A stretch of 44,133 nt of DNA, from assembly GCA_035294265.1 (NCBI GenBank), contig DATGLK010000069.1, positions 1 through 44,133 on the forward strand. The letters are read 5' to 3'. The notes beneath the pieces are model-generated. The model made no database searches. It had not been told where the DNA came from and saw only the letters and a program-made list of their open reading frames with translations. Positions 7,668 through 16,641 of this stretch are shown here, piece after piece. Origin of the DNA: Candidatus Binataceae bacterium. GTDB lineage: Bacteria; Desulfobacterota; Binatia; Binatales; Binataceae. The position numbers and the translations under genes are program-made. Every line of letters begins with the position of its first letter. Within the stretch, counting starts at the first letter, position 1.

Positions 7668-8522
7668 ATGGAGCACTTGCTGTTTTATCCGTTGTGGGGC
7701 CAGATTCTGCTGGTTCTCCTGATTTTTTGCTTACCCAGCGTGCTTGGCTTATACCTGGTGCGCCGATTGGTCCCACTGGAGCGGCTTGAAGAAAATCACG
7801 AAGTCGCTGGTTTCACGTTCGGCGTCTTGGGTGCGTTTTACGGCTTGTTGCTCGCTTTTGTGATCGTCGCCGCCTGGGAACGCTTTGATCTGGCCAGTCA
7901 GGAGACTCAGAAAGAAGCGGTTTCACTGGCCGAATTGTATCGCCTGACCACCGAGCTGCGCGATCCGGCGCGGGCCGAAATCCATCGTGACATCCGCCAG
8001 TATATCGCCAACCTGGAAGATTACGATTGGCCGGCAATGGCCCATTCGCGTTATGAATTTTCCCAAGCGCGCGCCAATTCGTTGCCCATCTGGCACCTCA
8101 TTTCCAGCTACAAGGCCACCAACGAGCGCGAGAGTCTAGTGTTGGACAAAAGCCTGGATCAACTCGACCAGATCACTGATTCCGGCGCCGATCGAGACCT
8201 GTTCTATGCCGAGAGCCTACCCACCATGGTCTGGCTGATCATCTACCTGGGCGGCATCATCGTGATCGCTTTCAGCTATTTTTTTGGCCTAAAGGCTTTC
8301 AAGTCGCAAGCTTTAATGGTGGCGATCTTTTCCGGGCTGCTCGGGCTGACCATCCTGGCGGTGCTGGAACTGGCCCACCCCTATCAAGGGCGCCAGACGG
8401 TTTCCATCATCCCGATGCGACACGCCCTGCTTCAGATCGATGCGATCGACGCCCAACAGGACGGCGCTAACCACTCGACCCAAAGTCAGGCTCAGCCGCA
8501 GCTCTCCAGCCCTCCCAGTTGA
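7668..8522 (+). CDS. DUF4239 (bestrophin-like) membrane protein
   Basis: A 284-residue inner-membrane protein matching DUF4239: two N-terminal helices (about 10-30 and 46-66) with the conserved FTFGVLGAFYGLLLAFVIVAAWERF signature split across the second helix, a long soluble helical region (about 75-180) with QETQKEAVSLAELYRL, then two C-terminal helices (about 186-206 and 213-233) ending in a Ser/Gln/Pro tail. Members are distantly related to bestrophin-type channels, but function is not established. It is convergent with the outer-membrane barrel gene, leaving four bases between stops. Confidence 0.75.
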   Translation: MEHLLFYPLWGQILLVLLIFCLPSVLGLYLVRRLVPLERLEENHEVAGFTFGVLGAFYGLLLAFVIVAAWERFDLASQETQKEAVSLAELYRLTTELRDPARAEIHRDIRQYIANLEDYDWPAMAHSRYEFSQARANSLPIWHLISSYKATNERESLVLDKSLDQLDQITDSGADRDLFYAESLPTMVWLIIYLGGIIVIAFSYFFGLKAFKSQALMVAIFSGLLGLTILAVLELAHPYQGRQTVSIIPMRHALLQIDAIDAQQDGANHSTQSQAQPQLSSPPS

Positions 8523-8526
8523 TCGC

Positions 8527-9525
8527 CTAAAATAGGGTACGGCCGAAGATCGGATACAGTTCGTCCAACGCGATATCGATCAGCCCCATGAAAATCACAT
8601 GGTTGAATGGGACGCTGGCTTGGTTGAGCGCGAACATGCTGGCGAAGCTGTATTGGAAGGCCCCCTGTGAGTAGGCGATGCCGGGCAGGAGCGTAAATTG
8701 CGGGGCCACTCCGACGCTGCCGTTGAATTCACCTGCGTAACTGAATTCTGCAAATGGCGTCAGCGCGCTCAACCATTGCGGCACGCCCGCCATGCCACGG
8801 ACGAAGTCGTGCAGGTAGGAAAGCTGGTAGGACAGGTCGGCATCGCTATACACGATGTTAGCGGTGGCGCCAGAGGTCTTGGTCAGCGTGCCGCCATCGG
8901 CCTGCAGCGCGAAAGGGCGCAGGAAGCGCAGCCAACCGCGATCGGGAAGGTCTCCCATCCCCTTGGCTAGCATTAAGACTGGACCAACATAATTGTGGGT
9001 GTTGGCGCCCGCCTCGTAATTACCCGCGGCGATGATCGCGTCCACTCCAATCGCCAAACGCAATTCATGCCGGTCCGAGGCGTAAAAGGCCCATTTGCCA
9101 AGAAATTCGGGATTGCCGAATCCCGCGGCGAGTTCCTGCGGGTTGCCAATAGCGGCTTTCTTCTTGGTCTCCGACCTTTTGCGCGTGCGGGTGATTTTGC
9201 GATGTGAACGGCGGCCAATCGGGGTCGGCGTGCATCCGGTGGTGTGGGGGTTATCACAGGTCGGGTATACGTAATTGAACGCAGCGTCGATGCTCAGGTT
9301 GGCGCTGAACTGTTTCTCCATGTCAGCTTCCAAGCTGAAGGCATGCAGTTGGGCGTCGGCGTAGGCCATGGGGGTGATGTCCAGCTCGTTGCTGGGATTG
9401 GGATCCTGGGTAATTATCGGATCGATGAAATTTCGATTACCGACCTGAGCAAAGGCTGAATCGGCCCAAGCTAACATCGAGGCCAAAAAGCCACAGAACA
9501 GGATGCTGCGCCACGATAATTGCAT
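8527..9525 (-). CDS. Outer-membrane beta-barrel protein (transporter/MetA-like)
   Basis: A 332-residue exported protein. The signal peptide has a hydrophobic core at residues 7-20 and a probable cleavage after SAFA (residue 26). The mature part shows alternating beta-strand patterns, and the sequence ends in phenylalanine (FGRTLF), as outer-membrane barrels usually do. Overall layout resembles the phenol-degradation MetA-like transporter/porin group. An unusual Arg/Lys-rich stretch (residues 105-123, 11 basic residues) interrupts an otherwise neutral barrel, just after a cysteine pair (90 and 98), and is probably a surface or periplasmic loop. Substrate unknown. Confidence 0.65.
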   Translation of the reverse strand: MQLSWRSILFCGFLASMLAWADSAFAQVGNRNFIDPIITQDPNPSNELDITPMAYADAQLHAFSLEADMEKQFSANLSIDAAFNYVYPTCDNPHTTGCTPTPIGRRSHRKITRTRKRSETKKKAAIGNPQELAAGFGNPEFLGKWAFYASDRHELRLAIGVDAIIAAGNYEAGANTHNYVGPVLMLAKGMGDLPDRGWLRFLRPFALQADGGTLTKTSGATANIVYSDADLSYQLSYLHDFVRGMAGVPQWLSALTPFAEFSYAGEFNGSVGVAPQFTLLPGIAYSQGAFQYSFASMFALNQASVPFNHVIFMGLIDIALDELYPIFGRTLF

Positions 9526-9630
9526 ATGCGAGCTTTAAATTGTCTATTAAAAGTGGGAAAAGCAACTCTCGCTGCTCGGGCGAAGCGGCGAAACTTGCTT
9601 TAGGGGGTGGGAATCAAGATTAGGTTTACT

Positions 9631-10287
9631 TCAGACCGGAGAGCGCACTAGCCTCCATCGCCGATAAAACTCACCTCCGGCGAAGCACAAGATGATCAGT
9701 CCGACGGCCAGCATGAAACGGGGCGAAGTGGGATGCCATAGCTCGTTGCCCAAAAAGGCAAACAGCACGGTGCCGGGAATCATCCCAATGACGCTGGCCC
9801 AGAAGTAATCGCGAAAGCGGATAGGCGAAGCACCGGCGAGCAGATTCAGGGCATTGTAGGGGATAACGGGGAAAATCCGCAGGTAAAAGATAATTTGAAA
9901 GCCGTTGCGGGCGATCCGTTCCAAGGCACCCTGAAAGCGCTGGCCAACTACTCGGCTAACGAAATCTTTGCCCAAAAAACGGCCGGCACCAAACGCCACC
10001 AGCGCCCCAACGTCCGCGCCGGCGACCGCGAACAACGCGCCCTTGATTGTGCCGAAAGCCAACCCCGCCGCCACCGTCATTACCGCTCCCGGAACCAGCA
10101 GCGAGGGACCAAAAGCATACAGCAACATGAATCCGACCGGACCCCAGGCACCCCAACCCACGATCTCAGTGCGAATTCGGCGGGGATCGCGAAACCACTC
10201 CTGATGCGCCACCAGCAAATAGGTGATTGCAGCTACAATGGCCGCAACCAACAGGATCTTTACTACGGCAAGCAACCGTTGATTCAT
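9631..10287 (-). CDS. TVP38/TMEM64 family (DedA-like) membrane protein
   Basis: A 218-residue inner-membrane protein with about five hydrophobic helices. Two family hallmarks are visible: a glycine-rich loop (GADVGALVAFGAGRFLGKDF) and the re-entrant motif YLRIFPVIPYNALNLLAGAS followed by FRDYFWASVIGMIPGT. The group is linked to lipid scrambling or flipping and membrane homeostasis. I prefer ATG 10287; a GTG at 10314 would add nine polar residues, and neither has a clear ribosome site. A TATAAT on the same strand (10354-10359) lies about 70 bases upstream and may be the -10 element. Confidence 0.8.
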   Translation of the reverse strand: MNQRLLAVVKILLVAAIVAAITYLLVAHQEWFRDPRRIRTEIVGWGAWGPVGFMLLYAFGPSLLVPGAVMTVAAGLAFGTIKGALFAVAGADVGALVAFGAGRFLGKDFVSRVVGQRFQGALERIARNGFQIIFYLRIFPVIPYNALNLLAGASPIRFRDYFWASVIGMIPGTVLFAFLGNELWHPTSPRFMLAVGLIILCFAGGEFYRRWRLVRSPV

Positions 10288-10501
10288 GAATGCACGCGTT
10301 TTGCGGCACACCACCGCACCTACGGGCGGCGAGCCGGCTTTCCCCGCACCCGAAATTATAACCCCCTAGGATTGGGGTCGGACGAGGTGGAAGCAAGAGC
10401 TTGCTGTCGGCAACCTCAGCCAGTCGCCAAATCAGCCTGGCGTCAGCTCAGTCAGCGCTCGGCGGCACGGGTGGTTTTTTATCAAGCGCGACGCCATCAC
10501 T

Positions 10502-10609
10502 TTATGCGAGGTGCGCTTTCAGCACCGCCTCGACTGCCTCCAAAACCAGGTTTTCAACATTTTTGTTAGTGGCGTAGGCCGCCCCGCCCGCGCCAGCCAT
10601 ACGGGGCAT
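10502..10609 (-). CDS. Possible 35-residue small ORF
   Basis: Directly downstream of, and in frame with, the aminotransferase stop is an open frame that encodes MPRMAGAGGAAYATNKNVEN and then a leucine/alanine helix ending at TAA (10502-10504). Third codon positions are GC-rich as in the neighbouring genes, and GGTGGGA lies about 10 bases before the ATG. The frame stays open back to the aminotransferase stop, so a longer version with a GTG or TTG start, or a truncated remnant of a longer gene, is possible. No family recognised. The rest of the 10288-10642 gap holds no other candidate gene. Confidence 0.2.
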   Translation of the reverse strand: MPRMAGAGGAAYATNKNVENLVLEAVEAVLKAHLA

Positions 10610-10642
10610 GGCGCCCCGTCCCACCAACCGTAAGCGCAACCA

Positions 10643-11818
10643 TCAGCGAGCGCGCAGCTTATCGGGCAGTAGGGCCAAGCGTGCGGCGGCCTGGCGCAGC
10701 GTCTCTTCGCTCTTGGAAAAGGTAAAGCGCAGGAGATGGCGCCCGAGCTCGGGCCTGCTGAAGAAGCTGCTGCCCGGTACCGCCGCGATCCCGGCGCTCT
10801 CCAGCAGAAAGTTGGCGGCCGCAACGTCATCGGCAAAGCCCATCCCATCCACTTCCGCCATGATGTAATAGGCGCCCCGCGGCTGGCGGCAGCGAAACCC
10901 TGCGGCGCTGAGAGCCTCAAACAGGGCCGCGCGTTTGAGCGCATAAGAGCCGCGCAAGTCGGCGTAAAACGACTCCGGCAAGCCCATCGCCAGCGCACCC
11001 GCCTCCTGCAAGGGATGAGGCGCACAAACAGTAAGAAAATCGTGGACTTGGCGGATAGCGCCGGTGAGCCGAGGCGCGGCCAGCGCGTAGGCCAGCCGCC
11101 AGCCGGTAATTGAATAGGTCTTGGAGAGGCCGCTAATCGTAATCGTGCGGTCGGCCATCCCGGGCAAACTGCCCAGCGAGATGTGCCGCGCATCGTCGTA
11201 GGTTATGTATTCGTAGATTTCATCGGTTATCGCTAAGGTATCAAAGTGCTGGCACAGTTCGGCAATCAATTCCAGCTCGTCAAATGAGAAAACCTTGCCG
11301 CTGGGATTGTGCGGGGTATTAACGATAATCGCCTTGGTGCGAGCGGAAAAGGCCGCACGCAACTCCTGCGGATCGATGGCGAAGTCGGGCTCGCGCAAGG
11401 TCACATAGCGTGGCGTGGCACCAGCGATCAGGATATCGGGGCCGTAATTTTCGTAATACGGCTCGAACACCACTACTTCGTCGCCCGGATTGATCACCGC
11501 CAGCAAGGTGGCGATCATTGCTTCGGTCGAGCCGCAAGTCACCGTGATTTCGCGCTCCGGGTCATGCACGATACGGTTGAAGGCGGCAGCCTTGGCGGCG
11601 ATCGCCTGGCGCAGTCTGGCCGTGCCGTAGGTGACCGCATACTGGTTATAATCCTCCTCGATTGCCCGTTTGGCTGCCTCCTTGAGCATCGTCGGGGCGG
11701 GAAAATCGGGAAAGCCCTGGGCCAGGTTGACGGCGCCCAGGGCCACTGCGCGGCGGGTCATGGTGCGAATTACGGATTGAGTGAAATGCTTGGTTTTGAC
11801 GGCGATCTGAGTCGGCAT
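10643..11818 (-). CDS. PLP-dependent class I/II aminotransferase
   Basis: A 391-residue fold-type I aminotransferase of the aspartate aminotransferase family, closest in feel to methionine/kynurenine-type transaminases (NLAQGFPDFPAP near 31-42, HFTQSVIRTM near 11-20). Active-site elements are complete: NTPHNPSGK (167-175), TDEIYEYITYDD (198-209) and the Schiff-base lysine 233 in SGLSKTYSITGWR. It transfers amino groups from an amino acid to a 2-oxo acid in the cytosol. ATG 11818 gives the family-normal N-terminus; a TTG at 11863 would add 15 residues. No pathway partner is adjacent, so the substrate is open. Confidence 0.85.
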   Translation of the reverse strand: MPTQIAVKTKHFTQSVIRTMTRRAVALGAVNLAQGFPDFPAPTMLKEAAKRAIEEDYNQYAVTYGTARLRQAIAAKAAAFNRIVHDPEREITVTCGSTEAMIATLLAVINPGDEVVVFEPYYENYGPDILIAGATPRYVTLREPDFAIDPQELRAAFSARTKAIIVNTPHNPSGKVFSFDELELIAELCQHFDTLAITDEIYEYITYDDARHISLGSLPGMADRTITISGLSKTYSITGWRLAYALAAPRLTGAIRQVHDFLTVCAPHPLQEAGALAMGLPESFYADLRGSYALKRAALFEALSAAGFRCRQPRGAYYIMAEVDGMGFADDVAAANFLLESAGIAAVPGSSFFSRPELGRHLLRFTFSKSEETLRQAAARLALLPDKLRAR

Positions 11819-11863
11819 TAGCGCGCGCTTGGCTCCCCTGAGAATTCGAGCAAAGCTTAGCAA

Positions 11864-12257
11864 GCGCCGATGTCGCAGTCGCCAACGCCCGCGTCGCTTA
11901 AAACTGGATTATCGGGCACGGCGCGGCAGTGCGGCTTGAAAATGGCCAACGGCAGCGCGGATGAGCCGTTGATGGAGCGGCAACTGAAAATCCTCGAAGC
12001 AGGCGCGCGGCAGCCGGGGCACGAAGTGTTCCAACCCAATGGTCAAGCACATCCGGCTCCATGGCCAGCGTGCAGTCCACCACTGATGTTGAGCGTGCTC
12101 GGTCACGATAGCTCCAGGCGCAGCACTCCTTCGCTATCGTAACGCCGAATCCAATCTCTCGCAGGGCAATTTGAGCGCAAGAACCGGAGTGCAGAGTATG
12201 CCGCACCGATCTAGATTACGGACCTGAAGGCGGCCCTCTGACAAAAGGACGTGGTGA
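11864..12257. other. Gap with traces of coding on the minus strand
   Basis: No intact gene is called in this 390-base stretch. On the minus strand, a frame from GTG 12106 to 11909 encodes 65 residues (with segments such as TIGLEHFVPRLPR and LHQRLIRAAVGHFQAALPRR) and has the GC-rich third positions of real genes. It overlaps, in a GTGA, the end of another minus-strand frame (ending LRLELS) that lacks a start. This looks like the residue of a longer frameshifted gene, or chance. The plus-strand part also contains the promoter region of ada. Confidence 0.25.
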
Positions 12258-13388
12258 ATGGCGACATCGATGATATCCGCTCAATCCGAGGCGAGTGAGG
12301 CTGTAAGCAACGGTGATACAGAACGCTGGCAGGCAGTGGTCACTCGCGACCGTGAAAGCGACGGCCGATTTTTCTACGCCGTGCGCAGTACCGGAATTTA
12401 CTGCCGCCCTTCTTGTCCGGCCCGCCGCCCGCGCCGGCCGCAGGTGGAGTTCTATGCCACTTGCGAGCAGGCCGAGCACGCCGGGTATCGGCCATGCAAA
12501 CGCTGCCAGCCGCGCCATCGCGCTTTGAGCCAGCGCTGGAGCGAGATTATCGATGCGGCCTGCCGCACGATTGAGCGCTCGCCCACTCTCCCCTCGCTAG
12601 GCGAGTTGGCGGCTGATTCGGGACTCAGCCCGGCCTATTTCCATCGCTTGTTTCGCGCCGCCACTGGCGTGACGCCCAAAGCTTACGGCGAGGGCTGCCG
12701 CTCCCAGCGACTGGCGCTAGCATTGCAAGCTGGCGCCTCGGTGACCGACGCTATCTACGCCGCCGGCTTTAATTCCAGCGCTCGCTTCTATGCCGGCAGC
12801 AAGCAGCGGCTGGGGATGACGCCGCGGGTGATGCGCGCGGGCGCCGAGGGCGAGCTGATTGAGTTCGCGCTGGGACGATGCTGGCTTGGACGGGTGCTGG
12901 TCGCGACTACCGCGCAGGGGCTGTGCGCGGTCGCGCTGGGCAACAGCTCCGAGGAGCTGACCCATGACTTGCGGAGGCGTTTTCCTAAGGCCCGAATTCA
13001 ACCCGGCGGCCCGCGCTTGCGCCAGCAGGTTGACGCGGTGGTGCGATCGATCGGGCAGCCCTCTTTGGAGTTGGCCCTACCCTTGGATCTGCGGGGCACT
13101 GCTTTCCAACAGCAGGTGTGGCGGGCGTTGCGCCACGTTCTTCCCGGCACCACCGCCAGCTACGGCCAGATCGCGCGTCAAATCGGGCGCCCAGCTGCGG
13201 CGCGCGCCGTCGCGCGGGCATGCGCGGCCAATCCCCTAGCAGTGATAATTCCCTGCCATCGGATCGTGCAAAGCGACGGCCAGGCGGGCGGCTATCGGTG
13301 GGGGCCCGAGCGCAAGCGGGATTTGCTCGCCGCGGAGGGCGCAAACCGCCGAGCGTCACCGCGGTACGCTAACGACCCTGGAAAGTGA
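12258..13388 (+). CDS. ada: Ada: DNA alkylation-response regulator and O6-methylguanine-DNA methyltransferase
   Basis: A 376-residue full-length Ada. The N-terminal zinc domain carries Cys49, 53, 80 and 83 (GIYCRPSCPARRP and CKRCQP); one of these accepts methyl from DNA phosphotriesters and switches the protein to an activator. An AraC-type helix-turn-helix spans about 95-190 (GELAADSGLSPAYFHRLF). The C-terminal methyltransferase has the PCHR motif at 332-335, with Cys333 accepting methyl from O6-methylguanine. ATG 12258 follows a purine-rich ribosome site (AAAAGGACG). No alkB or alkA is adjacent. It converges with the enoyl-CoA hydratase gene, with a 20-base overlap of the 3' ends. Autoregulation is expected from the family. 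Confidence 0.93.
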   Translation: MATSMISAQSEASEAVSNGDTERWQAVVTRDRESDGRFFYAVRSTGIYCRPSCPARRPRRPQVEFYATCEQAEHAGYRPCKRCQPRHRALSQRWSEIIDAACRTIERSPTLPSLGELAADSGLSPAYFHRLFRAATGVTPKAYGEGCRSQRLALALQAGASVTDAIYAAGFNSSARFYAGSKQRLGMTPRVMRAGAEGELIEFALGRCWLGRVLVATTAQGLCAVALGNSSEELTHDLRRRFPKARIQPGGPRLRQQVDAVVRSIGQPSLELALPLDLRGTAFQQQVWRALRHVLPGTTASYGQIARQIGRPAAARAVARACAANPLAVIIPCHRIVQSDGQAGGYRWGPERKRDLLAAEGANRRASPRYANDPGK

Positions 13389-14154
13389 TTTTGCGCTTGG
13401 CAATAAAGGCGCTTACCGCTTGGTGGAAATCGGCGCTGCCATAGGCCTGCGCGAGCAGATCTTCATCAGCAATCTGATGGCGCCGATGGCGAAACAACCG
13501 CAGATGGGCTTGCTTGGTAATGGCTAGGGTCAGCGGCGCGCCGGCGGCGATTTCTAAGGCTACGCGCCGCGCGTGAGCGTAAGCTTCATCCGCTTCGACT
13601 ACGGCATTGAGCAGACCGCTTGCGAGGGCATCGTGTGCGTCCAGGGTCAGGCCGCGAAAGATGATCTCTTTGGCCCGCGCCGCGCCTACCACATCGCACA
13701 GCCGCGCATAGTTGGCCACCGTTAGGCAGTTGGCCACGGTGCGGGCGATAGGAATGGCGAACTTGCTGCCCGCACCGCCATAGCGCAGATCGCAGGCCAG
13801 CGCGACCATCGCGCCGGCGCCGATGGCGTAGCCTTCGATTGCCGCGATGATCGGCTTGGGGAGCGCTTCCAGCGCCTCCAGTGCCCGCTCCAGGCGTCGT
13901 TCGTAAACCAATCCGTCCTCGGCGTCGTGAAAAGCTTCGAACTGAGTGATGTCGGTTCCCGTGCTGAAAGCGCGGCTGCCGCCTCCGCGCACGATCATGA
14001 CTCGCACAGAAGGGTCGCGTTCAATTTGGCGGCACAGTTCGGGGAGCCAATCGTACATCGCCCAGGTAAGCGCGTTATGTGCCTGGGGGCGATTGAAGGT
14101 AAGTGTGGCCAGGGGTGGAGCGATTTCCAGTAAAATTTCGCTTGATTCCATCAT
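13369..14154 (-). CDS. Enoyl-CoA hydratase/isomerase family protein
   Basis: A 261-residue crotonase-fold enzyme. Visible landmarks: the N-terminal LATLTFNRPQAHNAL, the first oxyanion-hole region RAFSTGTDITQF, and KPIIAAIEGYAIGAGAMVALACDLRYG for the second. In the classical hydratase two glutamates act in catalysis; here the second-position glutamate after the DLRYG segment is not obvious (ARTVANCLTVANY), so an isomerase, lyase or CoA-thioesterase-like activity is possible. I take the ATG at 14154 (MMESSEILLEI), which gives the family length; the open frame continues upstream for 29 low-complexity residues. Convergent overlap with ada at the 3' end. Confidence 0.8.
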   Translation of the reverse strand: MMESSEILLEIAPPLATLTFNRPQAHNALTWAMYDWLPELCRQIERDPSVRVMIVRGGGSRAFSTGTDITQFEAFHDAEDGLVYERRLERALEALEALPKPIIAAIEGYAIGAGAMVALACDLRYGGAGSKFAIPIARTVANCLTVANYARLCDVVGAARAKEIIFRGLTLDAHDALASGLLNAVVEADEAYAHARRVALEIAAGAPLTLAITKQAHLRLFRHRRHQIADEDLLAQAYGSADFHQAVSAFIAKRKITFQGR

Positions 14155-14437
14155 CGACGCGACCCAATCCAGGCGCGATCCGAGTTGTAGCCGAGAACCA
14201 GGCGCGGGGGAATCGGGAGGGAGGGAGGGTGTGTAGGCCAACGGCTATTCAAAGCAGGCCAAAGGGCCAAAAAATGTAAATAAGACCACTTATCCAGCGC
14301 TATTTTTTTATCAACTCTTTCATTGCGCTCTTGCGTTCCCTTAGGGGATTACCAACCCTCCAAAAGACGCAACTTTTAACCGTTGTTGGCTTTTGCCCCC
14401 GCTATAAGGGTGAGGTCCGAGATAGGGCGGACCAGCA

Positions 14438-15724
14438 ATGGAAGTAGCGGTAATCGGCTTGGGCTATGTAGGCTGCGTGACCGCGGTCGGCTTGGCCAGC
14501 ATGGGTCATCAAGTGACCGCCTATGATATCGACCGCGAGCGGGTGGAACGGGCCACGCAGGGCGAGGCCCCGGTGCCCGAACCGGGGCTGGAGCGGGCGC
14601 TGTGGAAAGCAGTTGATAGTGGAATGTTGCGGGCACGCTGCGAAGCGATGCCACAGCCCGCGGAGCTGGCGTTGATTTGCGTGGGCACCCCTTCGGCCGG
14701 CGACGGCGCTCCCGACCTGAGCGCGCTGTTGGCGGCGGTGGAGGGGGCCGGGCGAGCGATGCGTAAGGATCGGGCTCGGCGCGTGGTGGCAATTCGCAGC
14801 ACCGTGCTACCCCATTTGATTGGCGAGGTGTTGGAACCCGCCTTGCACCAAGCGGCGGGACGGCGCGAGGGGGTAGGTTTGTGCGCCAACCCGGAGTTTT
14901 TGCGCGAGGGCAGTGCGTTGGCGGATTTCAGCGACCCCCCTTTCACCTTGATTGGTACCGACGACAACTTCAGCGCGCCGATGCTGGCTCGCATCTTCGG
15001 CCATTTACGGGCGCCGCTGATTGAAACCACCCCCGGCCTGGCAATGATGGTCAAGTACACTTGTAACGCCTTTCACGCCGCCAAGATCAGTTTTGCCAAC
15101 GAAATCGGTAACCTGTGCCATCGCGCCGGCCTGGATGGCCGTCAGGTGATGGCAATCATGGCGCGCGACACCCGGCTTAACCTCTCGCCTGCCTATTTGG
15201 CCCCGGGCTTTGCCTATGGCGGTTCATGCCTGCCCAAGGACTTGCGCGCGCTGCTTGCCTTGGGGCGGGCGCAGGCGCTGGAAACCCCCTTGCTGGGAGC
15301 CATCGAACGCAGCAATGACTGGCAGTTCCGCCACGGCCTCGGACTAATCATGGATAGCGGCGGACAGCGCATCGCGATGCTCGGGGTGGGCTTCAAGACA
15401 CACAGCGGCGACGTGCGCGAAAGTCCTCTGCTGCGGCTTTGCCAGGAGCTGCGCGCACGCGCGCTGGCGGTGCGCGCCTACGACCCCGATTTGGCGGACA
15501 GCACCAATCCCGACCTCGCCCATCTAGGCGTCCAGTCTGATGGATTGATGGTGAAGGATCTCACGGCATTGCTGGAATGGGCCGACGTGGTGGTGATGGG
15601 CAAGCGGATGGCGTTGGGACCGGAGGCGATCGCTCGCTTGGCCACCAAGCCGACGGTTATCGATCTGGCTGACGCCGGCTTGCCGCTAGCCGCGCTGGCC
15701 AATTGCCAGGGCTTGTGTTGGTAA
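14438..15724 (+). CDS. UDP-glucose/GDP-mannose 6-dehydrogenase family protein
   Basis: A 428-residue NAD-dependent nucleotide-sugar dehydrogenase that oxidises the sugar C6 alcohol to a carboxylate, making UDP-glucuronate or GDP-mannuronate for surface polysaccharide. The N-terminal Rossmann motif is GLGYVG (7-12); NPEFLREGSALADF spans 151-164; Lys206 and Asn210 (KYTCN) and the catalytic Cys264 in GGSCLPKDLRAL are present. The CLPKD-x-RAL form and the FAYGG lead-in resemble AlgD (GDP-mannose) somewhat more than Ugd, but substrate cannot be settled by eye. The 200-base upstream gap is relatively AT-rich and probably contains the promoter. pcm follows after 53 bases. Confidence 0.87.
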   Translation: MEVAVIGLGYVGCVTAVGLASMGHQVTAYDIDRERVERATQGEAPVPEPGLERALWKAVDSGMLRARCEAMPQPAELALICVGTPSAGDGAPDLSALLAAVEGAGRAMRKDRARRVVAIRSTVLPHLIGEVLEPALHQAAGRREGVGLCANPEFLREGSALADFSDPPFTLIGTDDNFSAPMLARIFGHLRAPLIETTPGLAMMVKYTCNAFHAAKISFANEIGNLCHRAGLDGRQVMAIMARDTRLNLSPAYLAPGFAYGGSCLPKDLRALLALGRAQALETPLLGAIERSNDWQFRHGLGLIMDSGGQRIAMLGVGFKTHSGDVRESPLLRLCQELRARALAVRAYDPDLADSTNPDLAHLGVQSDGLMVKDLTALLEWADVVVMGKRMALGPEAIARLATKPTVIDLADAGLPLAALANCQGLCW

Positions 15725-15777
15725 AGAACCGCGGTGGGGGCCTATGGACGCGCCCCGCGGGCGGGTATAATCGTCTA

Positions 15778-16419
15778 ATGGATTGGACCCATGCGCGCGA
15801 GCGGATGGTGGTCGAGCAACTTCAGCGCCGCGGTATTCGCGACCGCCGCGTCTTGCAAGCAATGGCGCGCACTCCGCGCGACCGCTTCGTGCAGCCCCAG
15901 GACGCCGAACGCGCGTACGAGGACAGCCCCCTGCCGATCGGCGCGCAGCAGACCATTTCACAACCCTACATGGTCGCGCTCATGAGCGAGATCGCCGAGC
16001 TGGATGAAAACGCCAGGGTGCTGGAAATCGGCACCGGCAGCGGCTATCAGAGCGCTATCCTGAGCCAGCTCGCGCGCGAGGTTTACACCGTCGAGCGCAT
16101 CGCCCAATTGCACAGCCGCGCGCTCGCAACGCTTAACGAAATGGGACTCACGAATTGCCACTTTCGTCTGGGTGACGGCGCCGAAGGCTGGCCCGAAGAG
16201 GCTCCCTTTGACGTTATCATCGTGACCGCCGCGATGTCGTCGATTCCGCGCCCATTGCTTTCCCAGCTTACTCCCGACGGCTGCCTGATAGCCCCGGTGG
16301 GCGAAGAAGAATTGCAGACCTTGGTGCGAGTGGAACGCGAGGGCGAACATTGGCGCGAAGAATATTTCGGCGAATGTCGATTCGTGCCTTTAGTAGGGAA
16401 ATACGGCTTCCAAACTTAG
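15778..16419 (+). CDS. pcm: Protein-L-isoaspartate O-methyltransferase
   Basis: A 213-residue SAM-dependent repair enzyme that methylates isoaspartyl residues of damaged proteins. It shows the family opening (ARERMVVEQLQRRGIRDRRV), the conserved IGAQQTISQPYMVALM (about 55-70), SAM motif I VLEIGTGSGYQSAIL (about 82-96), and post-motif I VYTVERI. ATG 15778 gives the canonical N-terminus; the open frame extends 25 residues upstream without a ribosome site. TATAAT at 15766-15771 is too near the start to be an ordinary promoter unless the transcript is nearly leaderless. The NlpD-like gene follows, reproducing the pcm-nlpD adjacency known in proteobacteria. Confidence 0.92.
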   Translation: MDWTHARERMVVEQLQRRGIRDRRVLQAMARTPRDRFVQPQDAERAYEDSPLPIGAQQTISQPYMVALMSEIAELDENARVLEIGTGSGYQSAILSQLAREVYTVERIAQLHSRALATLNEMGLTNCHFRLGDGAEGWPEEAPFDVIIVTAAMSSIPRPLLSQLTPDGCLIAPVGEEELQTLVRVEREGEHWREEYFGECRFVPLVGKYGFQT

Positions 16420-16641
16420 AAGACGGACGCCGGCGGAGGCTTTCCCGCTCAAGCGCCGGAGCCACGCTTGGCAAAGTGCCGGCGGGAAGGTGACACAAAG
16501 GAACAGTCGCCGCACACCCTCCTCCTTTTCTCCAGCGCGAGGGAGGCGAATTAGAAGCGGACGGCGTGCTTTTTTTATGAATTAGCGAACCTCGCAACCG
16601 CGCGGCCGCTTGACCTTCCAGAGTAGCGGCTGGCGAGGCGG

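Noticed and set aside
14270-14437. Sigma-54 style -24/-12 promoter upstream of the nucleotide-sugar dehydrogenase
   Set aside because: TTGGC and the downstream GC are not separated by the required ten bases.
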